A DNA stretch of 64,000 nucleotides. Origin: Streptomyces albus subsp. albus. Its GTDB lineage: Bacteria; Actinomycetota; Actinomycetes; Streptomycetales; Streptomycetaceae. Each line of letters starts with the position of its first letter. The first letter of the stretch is position 1. This document shows positions 1 to 7,493 of the stretch, piece after piece. The notes under the pieces are model-generated. The model was given only the letters and a program-made list of their open reading frames with translations, was not told the DNA's origin and ran no database searches. Location of the stretch: contig NZ_JOID01000015.1 in assembly GCF_000719865.1 (NCBI RefSeq), forward strand, positions 256,821 through 320,820. Reading direction: 5' to 3'. The position numbers and the translations under genes are program-made.

Positions 1-362
1 AGATCGACTGCTCGGAGATTCTCGACCATCTGTACGAGTTCCTCGATCAGGAAATGCCGGCCGGGGACCGCGCCAAGTTCGAGACGCACATCGACGAGTG
101 TTCGCCGTGCCTGGAGAAGTACGGTCTGGAGCAGGCCGTGAAGAAGCTCGTCAAACGCTGTTGCGGCCATGACGACGTGCCCGCCGACCTCCGCTCGAAG
201 GTCATGGGCCGGATCGAGCTGGTCCGCTCCGGCGAGGCCGTCCCGGACAAGCCCGTGATGGAACGGCGCCCCGCCGAGCGCGACCCGGGAGCGTGCGGCA
301 CGGCCGCCCCCTCCCGGGAGACGGATTCCTCCACGGCCACCGCCCGCGCCGATTCGGCCTGA
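1..362 (+). CDS. rsrA: RsrA-type mycothiol/thiol-redox anti-sigma factor, 5' end missing
   Basis: The reading frame is open from the first bases of the window (codons begin at position 3) and ends at TGA 360-362, so the start lies outside. The protein is a zinc-binding anti-sigma factor that holds an ECF sigma factor (SigR) inactive until disulfide stress oxidises it. Visible are the Cys of ...DCSEILDHLYEFLD, the zinc motif H-I-D-E-C-S-P-C (HX3CX2C) and the downstream KRCCGHDDVP stretch, all in the spacing known for S. coelicolor RsrA (Cys11, His37, Cys41, Cys44). By that comparison about eight residues are missing. The tail after residue ~85 is longer and Ser/Thr/Ala-rich, unlike the core. 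sigR would be expected immediately upstream, outside the window. Family assignment is firm. Confidence 0.93.
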   Translation, partial: IDCSEILDHLYEFLDQEMPAGDRAKFETHIDECSPCLEKYGLEQAVKKLVKRCCGHDDVPADLRSKVMGRIELVRSGEAVPDKPVMERRPAERDPGACGTAAPSRETDSSTATARADSA

Positions 363-366
363 CGGC

Positions 367-396
367 CCCCGATTCACCCGAAGGGACGAATCGGGG
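367..396 (+). terminator. Hairpin after rsrA
   Basis: Perfect 9-bp arms CCCCGATTC (367-375) and GAATCGGGG (388-396) with a 12-base loop sit just after the rsrA stop. There is no T-run, as is usual for Streptomyces terminators. Likely ends the sigR-rsrA transcript. Confidence 0.55.
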
Positions 397-512
397 CCTC
401 CCGGACCCCTTCGATCCGCCGAACCCCCCGCCCCCGGCGCCCCACCGTCCTATCCTCACCGGTCTGACGCGTCTGCGGAGCCGTGGGCGCGGGACCGGCG
501 GGAGGACGCTCC

Positions 513-1988
513 ATGCGAGTGGTGCCACGGGGGGCGCGCGCTTACCTGTTCTGCGCCACGCTCGCCGCGGCCGTGTCCGCCGCCCCCGCGCTGCTCCCCG
601 GCGCCCGCACCCCCTGGGGAACCGTCGCCCTGCTCTCCGCCCTGTACGCCCTCTGCGGTCGGCTCGCCCGGCTCCCCCTTCCCGGCTTCCCGCGGTTCCC
701 CGGGGACGCGGACGGCACGGCCGCCCCGGGCGGCGCGGGGGCGGCCCCCGCGTCCGCCGCGGGAAGCCTCGCGCCGGTCCTGCTCGCCGGAGCGTTTCTG
801 CTGCCGCCCGCCGCCGCCGCCCTTGTCGCCGTGCCCGGCGCGCTCACCGGCCCCGCCCCGCGGCCGGTGTGGCTCCGCCGCCTCTGGCACGCCGTCCGGC
901 TCTCCCTCGCCACCTGCGCCGCGGCCCACGTCCACGCGCGGACCGCCGGGGACGCCGCCGGCCGGGCCCTCGGCCCGGGCGACTTTCCCGAAGCGCTGCT
1001 CCCCGCGGCCGCCGCCGCCGGCGCCTACTGGCTGCTGCTCGCCCTGCTGGACTGGGGCATCCTCGTCACGGCCGAGGGGCTGACCGCGCGGGACGCCCGG
1101 CGCGGCCTGCCGCGCGCCCTGCCGCCGCAGCTGCTGCACGGCCTGGCCGGGCTGCTCGCGGCGGCCCTGTGGCGCAGCCCGTACGGCCCGGTCACGGCGG
1201 TGTCCGCGCTGCTGCCCCTGTGCGTCTCCGGCTGGGTGTTCGCCCAGTACCACCGTGAGCACACCGCCCACCGGGCCGCCATCCGCGCCCTCGTCCAGGC
1301 CGTCGGCATCAAGGACCACTACACCCGCGGTCACAGCGAGCGGGTGGGCCGCGCCTCCGTCCTGATCGCGCGGGAACTCGGCATGGCCGGCCACCGGCTG
1401 GAGGCCCTCCGCTTCGCCGGCGTGCTGCACGACATCGGCAAGATCGGCGTCCCCACCCGGCTGCTGCGCAAGGACGGGCCGCTGACGCCCGAGGAACGCC
1501 GCCTCATCGAACTCCACCCCGAGTACGGGCACGAGATGGTGCGCGGCATCGCCTTCCTGGAGGAGGCGCGCGCCGCCATCCTCCACCACCACGAGCGGCT
1601 GGACGGACGCGGCTACCCGTACGGGCTGAGCGGTGACGGGATCCCCGAATCGGCGCGGGTCGTGGCGGTCGCCGACGCCTTCGACGCCATGACCTCGACC
1701 CGCTCCTACCGGCGGGCGCGGCCGGTCACCGAGGCCGTGGCGGAGCTCCGGCGCTGCGCCGGATCCCAGTTCGACCCGCGCATGGTGCGGGCGCTCTGCC
1801 GCGCGCTGGACCGGCACGGCTGGCACCCGGCGGCCGCGGCACCCGCGGAGGCGGGGTCCGAACCCGGCGGGAACCCGCCCGCGCCGCGCGAGGCCGGTGC
1901 CGCCGGCCGCACGGACGCCTCCGGGCCGGGCGGCCCGGGGGAGCGGCGGCCGTCCGGCCGCGGCCCGCACGGACGGGTGGCCCGGTGA
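513..1988 (+). CDS. Membrane HD-GYP domain protein
   Basis: 491 aa. The N-terminal ~230 residues are Ala/Leu-rich with several predicted membrane segments. The C-terminal half is an HD-GYP domain, a family that hydrolyses cyclic dinucleotides or related phosphodiester signals. The metal-binding series is complete: YTRGHSERV, LHDIGKIG at about residue 306, HPEYG, HHHERLDGRGYP at about residue 366, and VADAFDAMTS. The ATG at 513 is preferred to an in-frame ATG at 483 because GGAGG at 501-505 lies 7 bases upstream. The stop overlaps the next start by four bases (GTGA), so the two HD proteins are co-translated. The tail after residue ~435 is a Pro/Gly-rich, probably disordered, extension. Substrate not deducible from sequence. 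Confidence 0.85.
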   Translation: MRVVPRGARAYLFCATLAAAVSAAPALLPGARTPWGTVALLSALYALCGRLARLPLPGFPRFPGDADGTAAPGGAGAAPASAAGSLAPVLLAGAFLLPPAAAALVAVPGALTGPAPRPVWLRRLWHAVRLSLATCAAAHVHARTAGDAAGRALGPGDFPEALLPAAAAAGAYWLLLALLDWGILVTAEGLTARDARRGLPRALPPQLLHGLAGLLAAALWRSPYGPVTAVSALLPLCVSGWVFAQYHREHTAHRAAIRALVQAVGIKDHYTRGHSERVGRASVLIARELGMAGHRLEALRFAGVLHDIGKIGVPTRLLRKDGPLTPEERRLIELHPEYGHEMVRGIAFLEEARAAILHHHERLDGRGYPYGLSGDGIPESARVVAVADAFDAMTSTRSYRRARPVTEAVAELRRCAGSQFDPRMVRALCRALDRHGWHPAAAAPAEAGSEPGGNPPAPREAGAAGRTDASGPGGPGERRPSGRGPHGRVAR

Positions 1989-3286
1989 GTCCCGGCGGAG
2001 CGGCCGCGCGGCCCCGGGCGGTGCGCCCGGACGCCGGGGCCGTTCTCCTGCTGGCGGTGGCCGCGCTGCTGGCGGCCGGGGCGCTCGCCCGGACACTCGC
2101 CCAGGGGGTCACGGGGCCGGGCACCGCGCTCGCCTTCGGCGCGCTGATCGCCGCCGGGGAGCTCGTCCGCTGCGGGCCGGACCGGCGCGGGGCCGCCCCG
2201 CTGGCCGCCGCCGGCGCCGTGGGGTACGCGTTCCTGGGCCCGGCGGCCGGGGGCCCGGGCGGCGCCGGAGGGCCGGACGCCCCCGGAGTCCTCCAGACCG
2301 TCGCCGTCGTCGGCGTGGCCGCTCTGGCCGGGCCGGCCGGAACGGCCACCGGAGCGCGGTCCGCCCGCTCCGCTGCCCGGGACCGGCTGGCCCGGCGGGT
2401 GCTCACCGCCGGGTTCGCCGCCTGCTGCGTCCAGCCGCTGTCCCCCGCGGACGCGCCGTTCGCGTGGACGGGCAGCGGCCCCGGTCACGCACTGTTCCTG
2501 CTGCTCGCGGCGGTCCTCACCGCGCAGTGCGACGCCGCGCTGCGCACCGTGTTCGCCCGCTCCGGGAGCGGGGACCCGTCCGGAACGCGGGTCCGCGACG
2601 AACCGCGGGCGCTGCCCGGAGCCGGTCCGGCGGTCTGCGTCACCGGGGCTCTGCTGGCCCTCGCCGTGGATGTCGCCGGCCTGTGGGCGCTGCCCGTCTT
2701 CTGCCTGCCGCTGCTGCCGGCCCTGTACGCCTTCCGCCGCTACGAGGACGTCCGGGCCACCTGCCGGCAGACCATCGCCTCCCTGGCCCGCGCCACGGAG
2801 ATCGCCGGCTGCGTCCCCGTGGGCCACGCCCGCCGGGTCGCCGCGCTCAGCCGGGACGTCGGGCGCGAACTGGGGCTCTCGCGGCCCGAGCTGGACGTCG
2901 TCGAGTACGCGGCGCTGCTGCACGACGTCGGGCGGCTCTCCCTCCCGGACCCCGCGCCCGGCGGGGACGGGGAGCTCCCGGCCGAGGACCGCCGCCGGAT
3001 CGCCCGGCTCGGAGGCGCGGTGGTGCGGCAGACCGGGGTGCCGCCCGAGGTCGCGGTGGTCGTCGAGCGGCAGGCGGACCCGTGCCCGGAGCAGCCGCTG
3101 CCCACCCGCATCATCCGGGCCGTCGACGCCTTCGACGAGCTCACCGACGGCACGGACGGCGTCGCGGGGCGCCCGGCCGGTGCCGAGGCCCTGGACCGGC
3201 TCCGGCGGTACGGCGGGGAGGAGTACGAGCCCCGCGTCGTCGACGCGCTCGCCAGAGTGCTCTCCCGCGGCGGCCCGGGCTCCTGA
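1985..3286 (+). CDS. Membrane protein with degenerate HD domain
   Basis: 433 aa, GTG start overlapping the previous stop. It has the same plan as its upstream neighbour: a hydrophobic N-terminal half with several membrane segments and a C-terminal HD domain. The first metal-site elements survive (GHARRVAAL, LLHDVGRLSLP near residue 312, VDAFDEL). The stretch corresponding to HHHERLDGRGYP reads VVERQADPCPEQPLPT, so the paired histidines and the GYP motif are gone. It is therefore probably not a functional phosphodiesterase. It may be a regulatory partner of the upstream HD-GYP protein; that role is an inference from gene coupling and shared architecture. Confidence 0.75.
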   Translation: MSPGGAAARPRAVRPDAGAVLLLAVAALLAAGALARTLAQGVTGPGTALAFGALIAAGELVRCGPDRRGAAPLAAAGAVGYAFLGPAAGGPGGAGGPDAPGVLQTVAVVGVAALAGPAGTATGARSARSAARDRLARRVLTAGFAACCVQPLSPADAPFAWTGSGPGHALFLLLAAVLTAQCDAALRTVFARSGSGDPSGTRVRDEPRALPGAGPAVCVTGALLALAVDVAGLWALPVFCLPLLPALYAFRRYEDVRATCRQTIASLARATEIAGCVPVGHARRVAALSRDVGRELGLSRPELDVVEYAALLHDVGRLSLPDPAPGGDGELPAEDRRRIARLGGAVVRQTGVPPEVAVVVERQADPCPEQPLPTRIIRAVDAFDELTDGTDGVAGRPAGAEALDRLRRYGGEEYEPRVVDALARVLSRGGPGS

Positions 3287-3587
3287 CGGCCCCCGGGCCG
3301 CCGGGGACGGCCGGGACCGGAGGGGACGCGGGCGGGTGCGGACGGAGCGGGCCCCTGGCGCGGGCACCCCGGCGGACATGGTTGGATGCGGCCCAGAGGG
3401 ATTCGGGGGGCGTCCACGCGGCAAAGAGCTGTGGTGGGCGCCGGTATCCGGGCTGAGGCGACGGCCGAAGTGTGGCAGGTTGGCCTCGGGAAGGAAGACG
3501 CGTCCCCGGTGCCTCGCGCACCGCATCCGGCCCCGGGCCGGCTGGAGCACGGCAGAAGGACACGGAGCGAACCGGCAGGCGGGAATC
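3287..3587. other. Intergenic, GC-rich, no gene seen
   Basis: About 300 bases between the HD protein and the TPR protein. Short GC inverted repeats follow the stop (for example GGCCCCCGGGCC near 3290) and may end transcription. The remainder must hold the promoter of the TPR gene, but I could not pick a convincing -35/-10 pair and no frame here looks coding. Confidence 0.5.
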
Positions 3588-4577
3588 GTGAAGATCTTCG
3601 GCAAGGTACGGAACCGGCCCTCCGCCTCGTGGCGGCAGGCGACCGACCGCGCTTTCACGCTGATCGGCGACGGCCGGTACGAGGACGCGGGGGCGCTGCT
3701 GACGCGCGCCGCCGACATGGAGCCCTGGCTCTCGGAGTCCTGGTTCAACCTGGCCCTGCTGCACAAGTTCCGGCACGACTGGGAGCAGGCGCGCACGGCC
3801 GGCCTGCGCGCGGTGGCCCTGCTGGACCGGGACGCCGGCGCCCCGGACTGGTGGAACGTCGGCATCGCCGCCACCGCCCTGCAGGACTGGCCGCTGGCCC
3901 GGCGCGCCTGGCAGGCGTACGGGCTCAGGGTCCGCGGCGACCAGGGCGCGGACGCCCCGGCCGGCGAGCCGGTGGGCATGGAGCTGGGCAGCGCGGCCGT
4001 ACGGCTGTCGCCGGAGGGCGAGGCCGAGGTCGTGTGGGGCCGCCGGCTGGACCCGGCGCGGATCGAGGTGCTGAGCATCCCGCTGCCGTCCTCCGGGCGC
4101 CGCTGGGGCGAGGTCGTGCTGCACGACGGTGTTCCGCGCGGTGAGCGGCTGACGGCGGCCGGGCCCTCGTACCCGGTGTTCGACGAGATCGAGCTGTGGG
4201 CGCCGTCCCCGGTGCCGACCTGGGTGGTGCTGCTGGAGGCGGCGGCCGAGGCCGACCGTGACGCCCTGGAGCGACTGGCCGCGGACGCCGGGTTCGCCGC
4301 CGAGGACTGGTCCTCCTCGGTGCGGCTGCTGTGCCGCACCTGTTCCGAGAGCCGGATGCCGAGCGCCGAGGGCGACGGGGAGCACCTGGACCCGCACGAC
4401 CACAGTGTGCCGGGCCACCCGGGCCCGCTGGGCCACCGCACGGCGGGGGACCACTGGGTCGCGGAGCGGGAGTGCGGCATAGCCGCGCCCCCCGGGCTGG
4501 TGCGCGGCCTGCTCGACGGCTGGGTCGCCGACAGCCCGGACACCCGGGCCTGGCGGGATCTCGAAGAGGTCTGCTGA
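3588..4577 (+). CDS. Tetratricopeptide-repeat protein
   Basis: 329 aa, read from GTG at 3588 ([23 protein letters not shown]). Residues ~18-115 form about three helical TPR-like units ([57 protein letters not shown]). The C-terminal half ([39 protein letters not shown]) is a conserved actinobacterial segment of unknown function with a [10 protein letters not shown] patch. No signal peptide is seen, so it is likely a cytoplasmic scaffold or adaptor. It lies 92 bases upstream of the deformylase gene on the same strand. The longer in-frame opening upstream lacks coding character; the start is moderately certain because the ribosome site (AGGCGGGAATC) is weak. Confidence 0.8.
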   Translation: MKIFGKVRNRPSASWRQATDRAFTLIGDGRYEDAGALLTRAADMEPWLSESWFNLALLHKFRHDWEQARTAGLRAVALLDRDAGAPDWWNVGIAATALQDWPLARRAWQAYGLRVRGDQGADAPAGEPVGMELGSAAVRLSPEGEAEVVWGRRLDPARIEVLSIPLPSSGRRWGEVVLHDGVPRGERLTAAGPSYPVFDEIELWAPSPVPTWVVLLEAAAEADRDALERLAADAGFAAEDWSSSVRLLCRTCSESRMPSAEGDGEHLDPHDHSVPGHPGPLGHRTAGDHWVAERECGIAAPPGLVRGLLDGWVADSPDTRAWRDLEEVC

Positions 4578-4669
4578 TCTCCCCGAGGTCCGCTGAACGG
4601 TCCTCCCCGCTGCCCGTACCCTGTACGGGCAGCACCACGAGGGTTCTTCAGGGAAGGCGTACGGCGGAC

Positions 4670-5350
4670 ATGGCCCAGCAGGACAGCGCACGGCAGGCGG
4701 CGGAGGGGACTCCGGCCGCGGAGACTCCGGAGCCCGCGGAGTCCGGGGAGGACCTGGAGTTCCTCGACGACACGGCCGATGCCGAGGAGCGCGAGCGCGC
4801 GCACCGGGAGCGGGGCACGGCCCGCCCGATCACCGTGGTCGGCAATCCGGTGCTGCACCGCCGGTGCCAGGACGTCACCGAGTTCGACGACAAGCTCACG
4901 CAGTTGATCGACGACATGTTCGCCAGCCAGCGCGCGGCCGAGGGCGTGGGCCTGGCGGCCAATCAGATCGGCGTGGACCTGCGGGTGTTCGTCTACGACT
5001 GCCCGGACGACGACGGTGTGCGCCATGTCGGCGCCATCTGCAACCCGGTGATCGAGGAACTGCCCGCAGAGAGCCGGGTGCTGGACGAGTCCAACGAGGG
5101 CTGCCTGTCCGTCCCGACCGCCTACGCCCCGCTGGCGCGCCCCGACTACGCGGTCTGCCGCGGCCAGGACGCGCAGGGCAAGCCGGTCGTGGTCCGCGGC
5201 ACCGGCTACTTCGCCCGCTGCCTCCAGCACGAGACGGACCACCTCGACGGGTATCTCTACATCGACCGGCTGTCGAAGCGGGACCGCAAGGACGCCCTGC
5301 GGCAGATGGCCGAGGGCACACCGCGCTACGAGACGGTGCCGAACGACTGA
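4670..5350 (+). CDS. def: Peptide deformylase
   Basis: 226 aa. Removes the formyl group from the N-terminal methionine of new proteins in the cytosol. All three family motifs are present: [10 protein letters not shown] (residues ~92-101), EGCLS with the metal-ligand Cys145, and QHETDHLDG with His187, Glu188 and His191. The first ~50 residues are an acidic Ala/Glu-rich extension not found in the E. coli enzyme and probably disordered, as in other Streptomyces copies. ATG at 4670 starts the conserved extension. No methionyl-tRNA formyltransferase gene is adjacent in this window. Confidence 0.95.
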   Translation: MAQQDSARQAAEGTPAAETPEPAESGEDLEFLDDTADAEERERAHRERGTARPITVVGNPVLHRRCQDVTEFDDKLTQLIDDMFASQRAAEGVGLAANQIGVDLRVFVYDCPDDDGVRHVGAICNPVIEELPAESRVLDESNEGCLSVPTAYAPLARPDYAVCRGQDAQGKPVVVRGTGYFARCLQHETDHLDGYLYIDRLSKRDRKDALRQMAEGTPRYETVPND

Positions 5351-5620
5351 CCCGCCCGGCCGGGGCCGTCGCCGTCCATGACCGGCCGGAGGCCGGTGAC
5401 GGCGGCGGTACGGCCACCGGGCGCGGTGGTCCGCGGTGGTGCCCCGGATTTTTCCGGCAGCCCGCCCGGTCGGCCGCACCCGCGTTTCCCGAGGCGGCGG
5501 AGTCGTTCCGGCGATTCCGCCGCTTTCCGTTCGACTTCCGGACGGTTGGCGGTGGTTGACGCGCGTCGACCGTGCCGTCAGTCTCTTGCGTACCGAATCC
5601 CCCACTCGTTGGAGGCACTT

Positions 5621-6358
5621 GTGATCAGACGTGTCGCGCGACTCCTGGTCGCGTTTGTCATGCTCATGGCTGGCCTCACGGCCGGGTCGCTCGTCACGGC
5701 CGGGACCGCGCACGCCGACGGCTGTTACACCTGGTCCCGCCCGCTGTCCCGGGGTGCCACGGGCGCGGACGTCACCCAGCTGCAGATCCGCGTCGCCGGC
5801 TACCCCGGCACCGGCGGAGTCCTGGCCATCGACGGCTCGTACGGACCGGCCACCGAGGCGGCGGTCAAGCGCTTCCAGGCCGCGTACGGGCTGGCCGCGG
5901 ACGGCCTCGCCGGCCCCGCGACCTTCAGCAAGCTGTACGCGCTGCAGGACGACGACTGCACACCGCTCCACTTCTCCTACAGCGAGCTCAACCAGTGCAA
6001 CAGCACCTGGGCCGGCGGGGCGGTGAGCGCGGCCACCGCCAAGTCCAACGCGCTGCGCACCATGTGGAAGCTGGAAGCGCTGCGGCACGCGCTCGGCGAC
6101 CAGCCGATCCGGGTGACCAGCGGCTTCCGCTCCACCGCCTGCAACAACGCCGTCGGCGGCGCCTCGAACAGCCGTCATCTCTACGGTGACGCGGCCGACC
6201 TGGGTGTCTCCCCGCACTCCCTGTGCACCCTGGCCAAGGCCGCCCGCAACCACGGCTTCAACGGCATCCTCGGCCCGGGCTACCCCGGGCACAACGACCA
6301 CACCCACGTCGACCACCGGTCGAGCCGGTACTGGTCCGCGCCGAGCTGCGGCATCTGA
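5621..6358 (+). CDS. Secreted zinc D-Ala-D-Ala carboxypeptidase (peptidase M15A)
   Basis: 245 aa. Residues 1-32 are a signal peptide ending AHA|DG. A peptidoglycan-binding domain follows (GATGADVTQLQIRVAGYPGTGG...DGSYGPATEAAVKRFQ, ~46-105), then the M15 catalytic domain (~110-245). By analogy with the Streptomyces albus G enzyme, whose domain order and length match closely, the zinc ligands are His186 (SRHLYGDAAD), Asp193 and His229 (HNDHTHVDH). It trims stem peptides in the wall outside the cell. GTG at 5621 is supported by GGAGG at 5611-5615. Six cysteines in the mature part fit secreted disulfides. The upstream 270 bases contain no recognisable ydaO-type riboswitch. Confidence 0.93.
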   Translation: MIRRVARLLVAFVMLMAGLTAGSLVTAGTAHADGCYTWSRPLSRGATGADVTQLQIRVAGYPGTGGVLAIDGSYGPATEAAVKRFQAAYGLAADGLAGPATFSKLYALQDDDCTPLHFSYSELNQCNSTWAGGAVSAATAKSNALRTMWKLEALRHALGDQPIRVTSGFRSTACNNAVGGASNSRHLYGDAADLGVSPHSLCTLAKAARNHGFNGILGPGYPGHNDHTHVDHRSSRYWSAPSCGI

Positions 6359-6369
6359 CGCGACTCCGT

Positions 6370-6400
6370 GCCGCCCCGGCGGGATCTCCGCCGGGGCGGC
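6370..6400. terminator. Bidirectional terminator hairpin
   Basis: A perfect 13-bp stem (GCCGCCCCGGCGG at 6370-6382 against CCGCCGGGGCGGC at 6388-6400) with a 5-base loop lies between two convergent genes, the carboxypeptidase and nrdB. It can serve both transcripts. Confidence 0.8.
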
Positions 6401-6419
6401 CGGGCCGGCCCGGCCCGGC

Positions 6420-7493
6420 CTAGAAGTCGTCGTCGAAGGAGACCGCCCCCTCCACGGCGACCTGGTAGGCCGACGGCCGGCGCTCGAAGAAGTTCGTCAG
6501 CTCCTGCACCCCCTGCAGCTCCATGAAGGAGAACGGGTTCGTCGCGCCGTAGCGGGCCGGCAGCCCGAGCCGGCGCAGCCGCTGGTCGGCGACGCACCGC
6601 AGATACTCGCGCATCGAATCGGTGTTCATCCCCGGCAGCCCCTCCCCGCACAGGTCGTGCGCGAACTGGAGTTCGGCCTCCACCGCTTCCTCCAGCATCG
6701 CCGTGACCCGCTCGGCCAGTTCCTCGTCGAAGAGGTCCGGCTCCTCCTCGCGGAGGGTGTCCACGACCGAGAAGGCGAAGTCCATGTGCAGGGACTCGTC
6801 GCGGAACACCCAGTTGGTGCCGGTCGCCAGCCCGTGCAGCAGCCCGCGGGAGCGGAACCAGTAGACGTAGGCGAACGCCCCGTAGAAGAACAGCCCTTCG
6901 ATGCAGGCCGCGAAGCAGATGAGATTGAGCAGGAAGCGCCGCCGGTCCTCCTTGCTCTCCAGCCGGTCCAGCTTCTCCACCGAGTCCATCCACCGGAAGC
7001 AGAACCGGGCCTTCTCCCGGATGGAGGGGATGTTCTCGACGGCGGCGAAGGCGGCGGCGCGGTCGTCGTGATCGGGGAGGTAGGTGTCCAGCAGTGTCAG
7101 ATAGAACTGGACGTGCACGGCCTCCTCGAACAGCTGCCGGGAGAGATAGAGCCGCGCCTCCGGGGAGTTGATGTGCCGGTAGAGGGTCAGCACGAGGTTG
7201 TTGGCGACGATCGAGTCCCCGGTGGCGAAGAAGGCGACGAGCCGCCCGATGAGGTGGCGTTCGCCGGGGGAGAGCCGGGGGAGATCGGCCACGTCGGAGT
7301 GGAGATCGACCTCCTCCACGGTCCAGGTGTTCTTGATCGCGTCGCGGTAGCGCTCGTAGAAGCCCGGGTAGCGCATCGGGCGCAGGGTCAGCTCGAAGCC
7401 CGGGTCGAGCAGATTCCGGACCTGGGGTTCCGTACCGGCGGCGGACGCGGCGGCGGTGGCGGCGGCGGTGGTCGGCTCGGCTTCGGTGGTCAC
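6420..7493 (-). CDS. nrdB: Class Ia ribonucleotide reductase, small (radical) subunit
   Basis: 357 aa, GTG start overlapping the nrdA stop by four bases. Carries the diiron-tyrosyl radical centre that starts dNTP synthesis with NrdA. Diiron ligands and radical are visible: Asp93 (ATGDSIV), Glu124 and His127 with the radical Tyr131 in LFEEAVHVQFY, Glu in CIEGLFFYGAF, and Glu/His in RDESLHMDFAF. The spacing E-X2-H-X3-Y matches E. coli Glu115-His118-Tyr122, so this is a tyrosyl-radical class Ia protein rather than an NrdF type. The C-terminus (SFDDDF) is the acidic tail expected to dock on NrdA. In S. coelicolor an nrdS gene follows; here a terminator and a convergent gene follow. Confidence 0.95.
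   Translation of the reverse strand: MTTEAEPTTAAATAAASAAGTEPQVRNLLDPGFELTLRPMRYPGFYERYRDAIKNTWTVEEVDLHSDVADLPRLSPGERHLIGRLVAFFATGDSIVANNLVLTLYRHINSPEARLYLSRQLFEEAVHVQFYLTLLDTYLPDHDDRAAAFAAVENIPSIREKARFCFRWMDSVEKLDRLESKEDRRRFLLNLICFAACIEGLFFYGAFAYVYWFRSRGLLHGLATGTNWVFRDESLHMDFAFSVVDTLREEEPDLFDEELAERVTAMLEEAVEAELQFAHDLCGEGLPGMNTDSMREYLRCVADQRLRRLGLPARYGATNPFSFMELQGVQELTNFFERRPSAYQVAVEGAVSFDDDF

Noticed and set aside
5351..5620. ydaO (c-di-AMP) riboswitch before the secreted carboxypeptidase
   Set aside because: Such switches precede some wall hydrolase genes in Streptomyces, but the conserved sequence blocks are not present here.
1706..6316. A 1536-codon open frame on the minus strand across the HD, TPR and deformylase genes
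   Set aside because: Long antisense frames arise from the extreme third-position GC bias. The plus-strand genes have recognised domains and ribosome sites; the minus frame encodes low-complexity Gly/Ala/Arg sequence.
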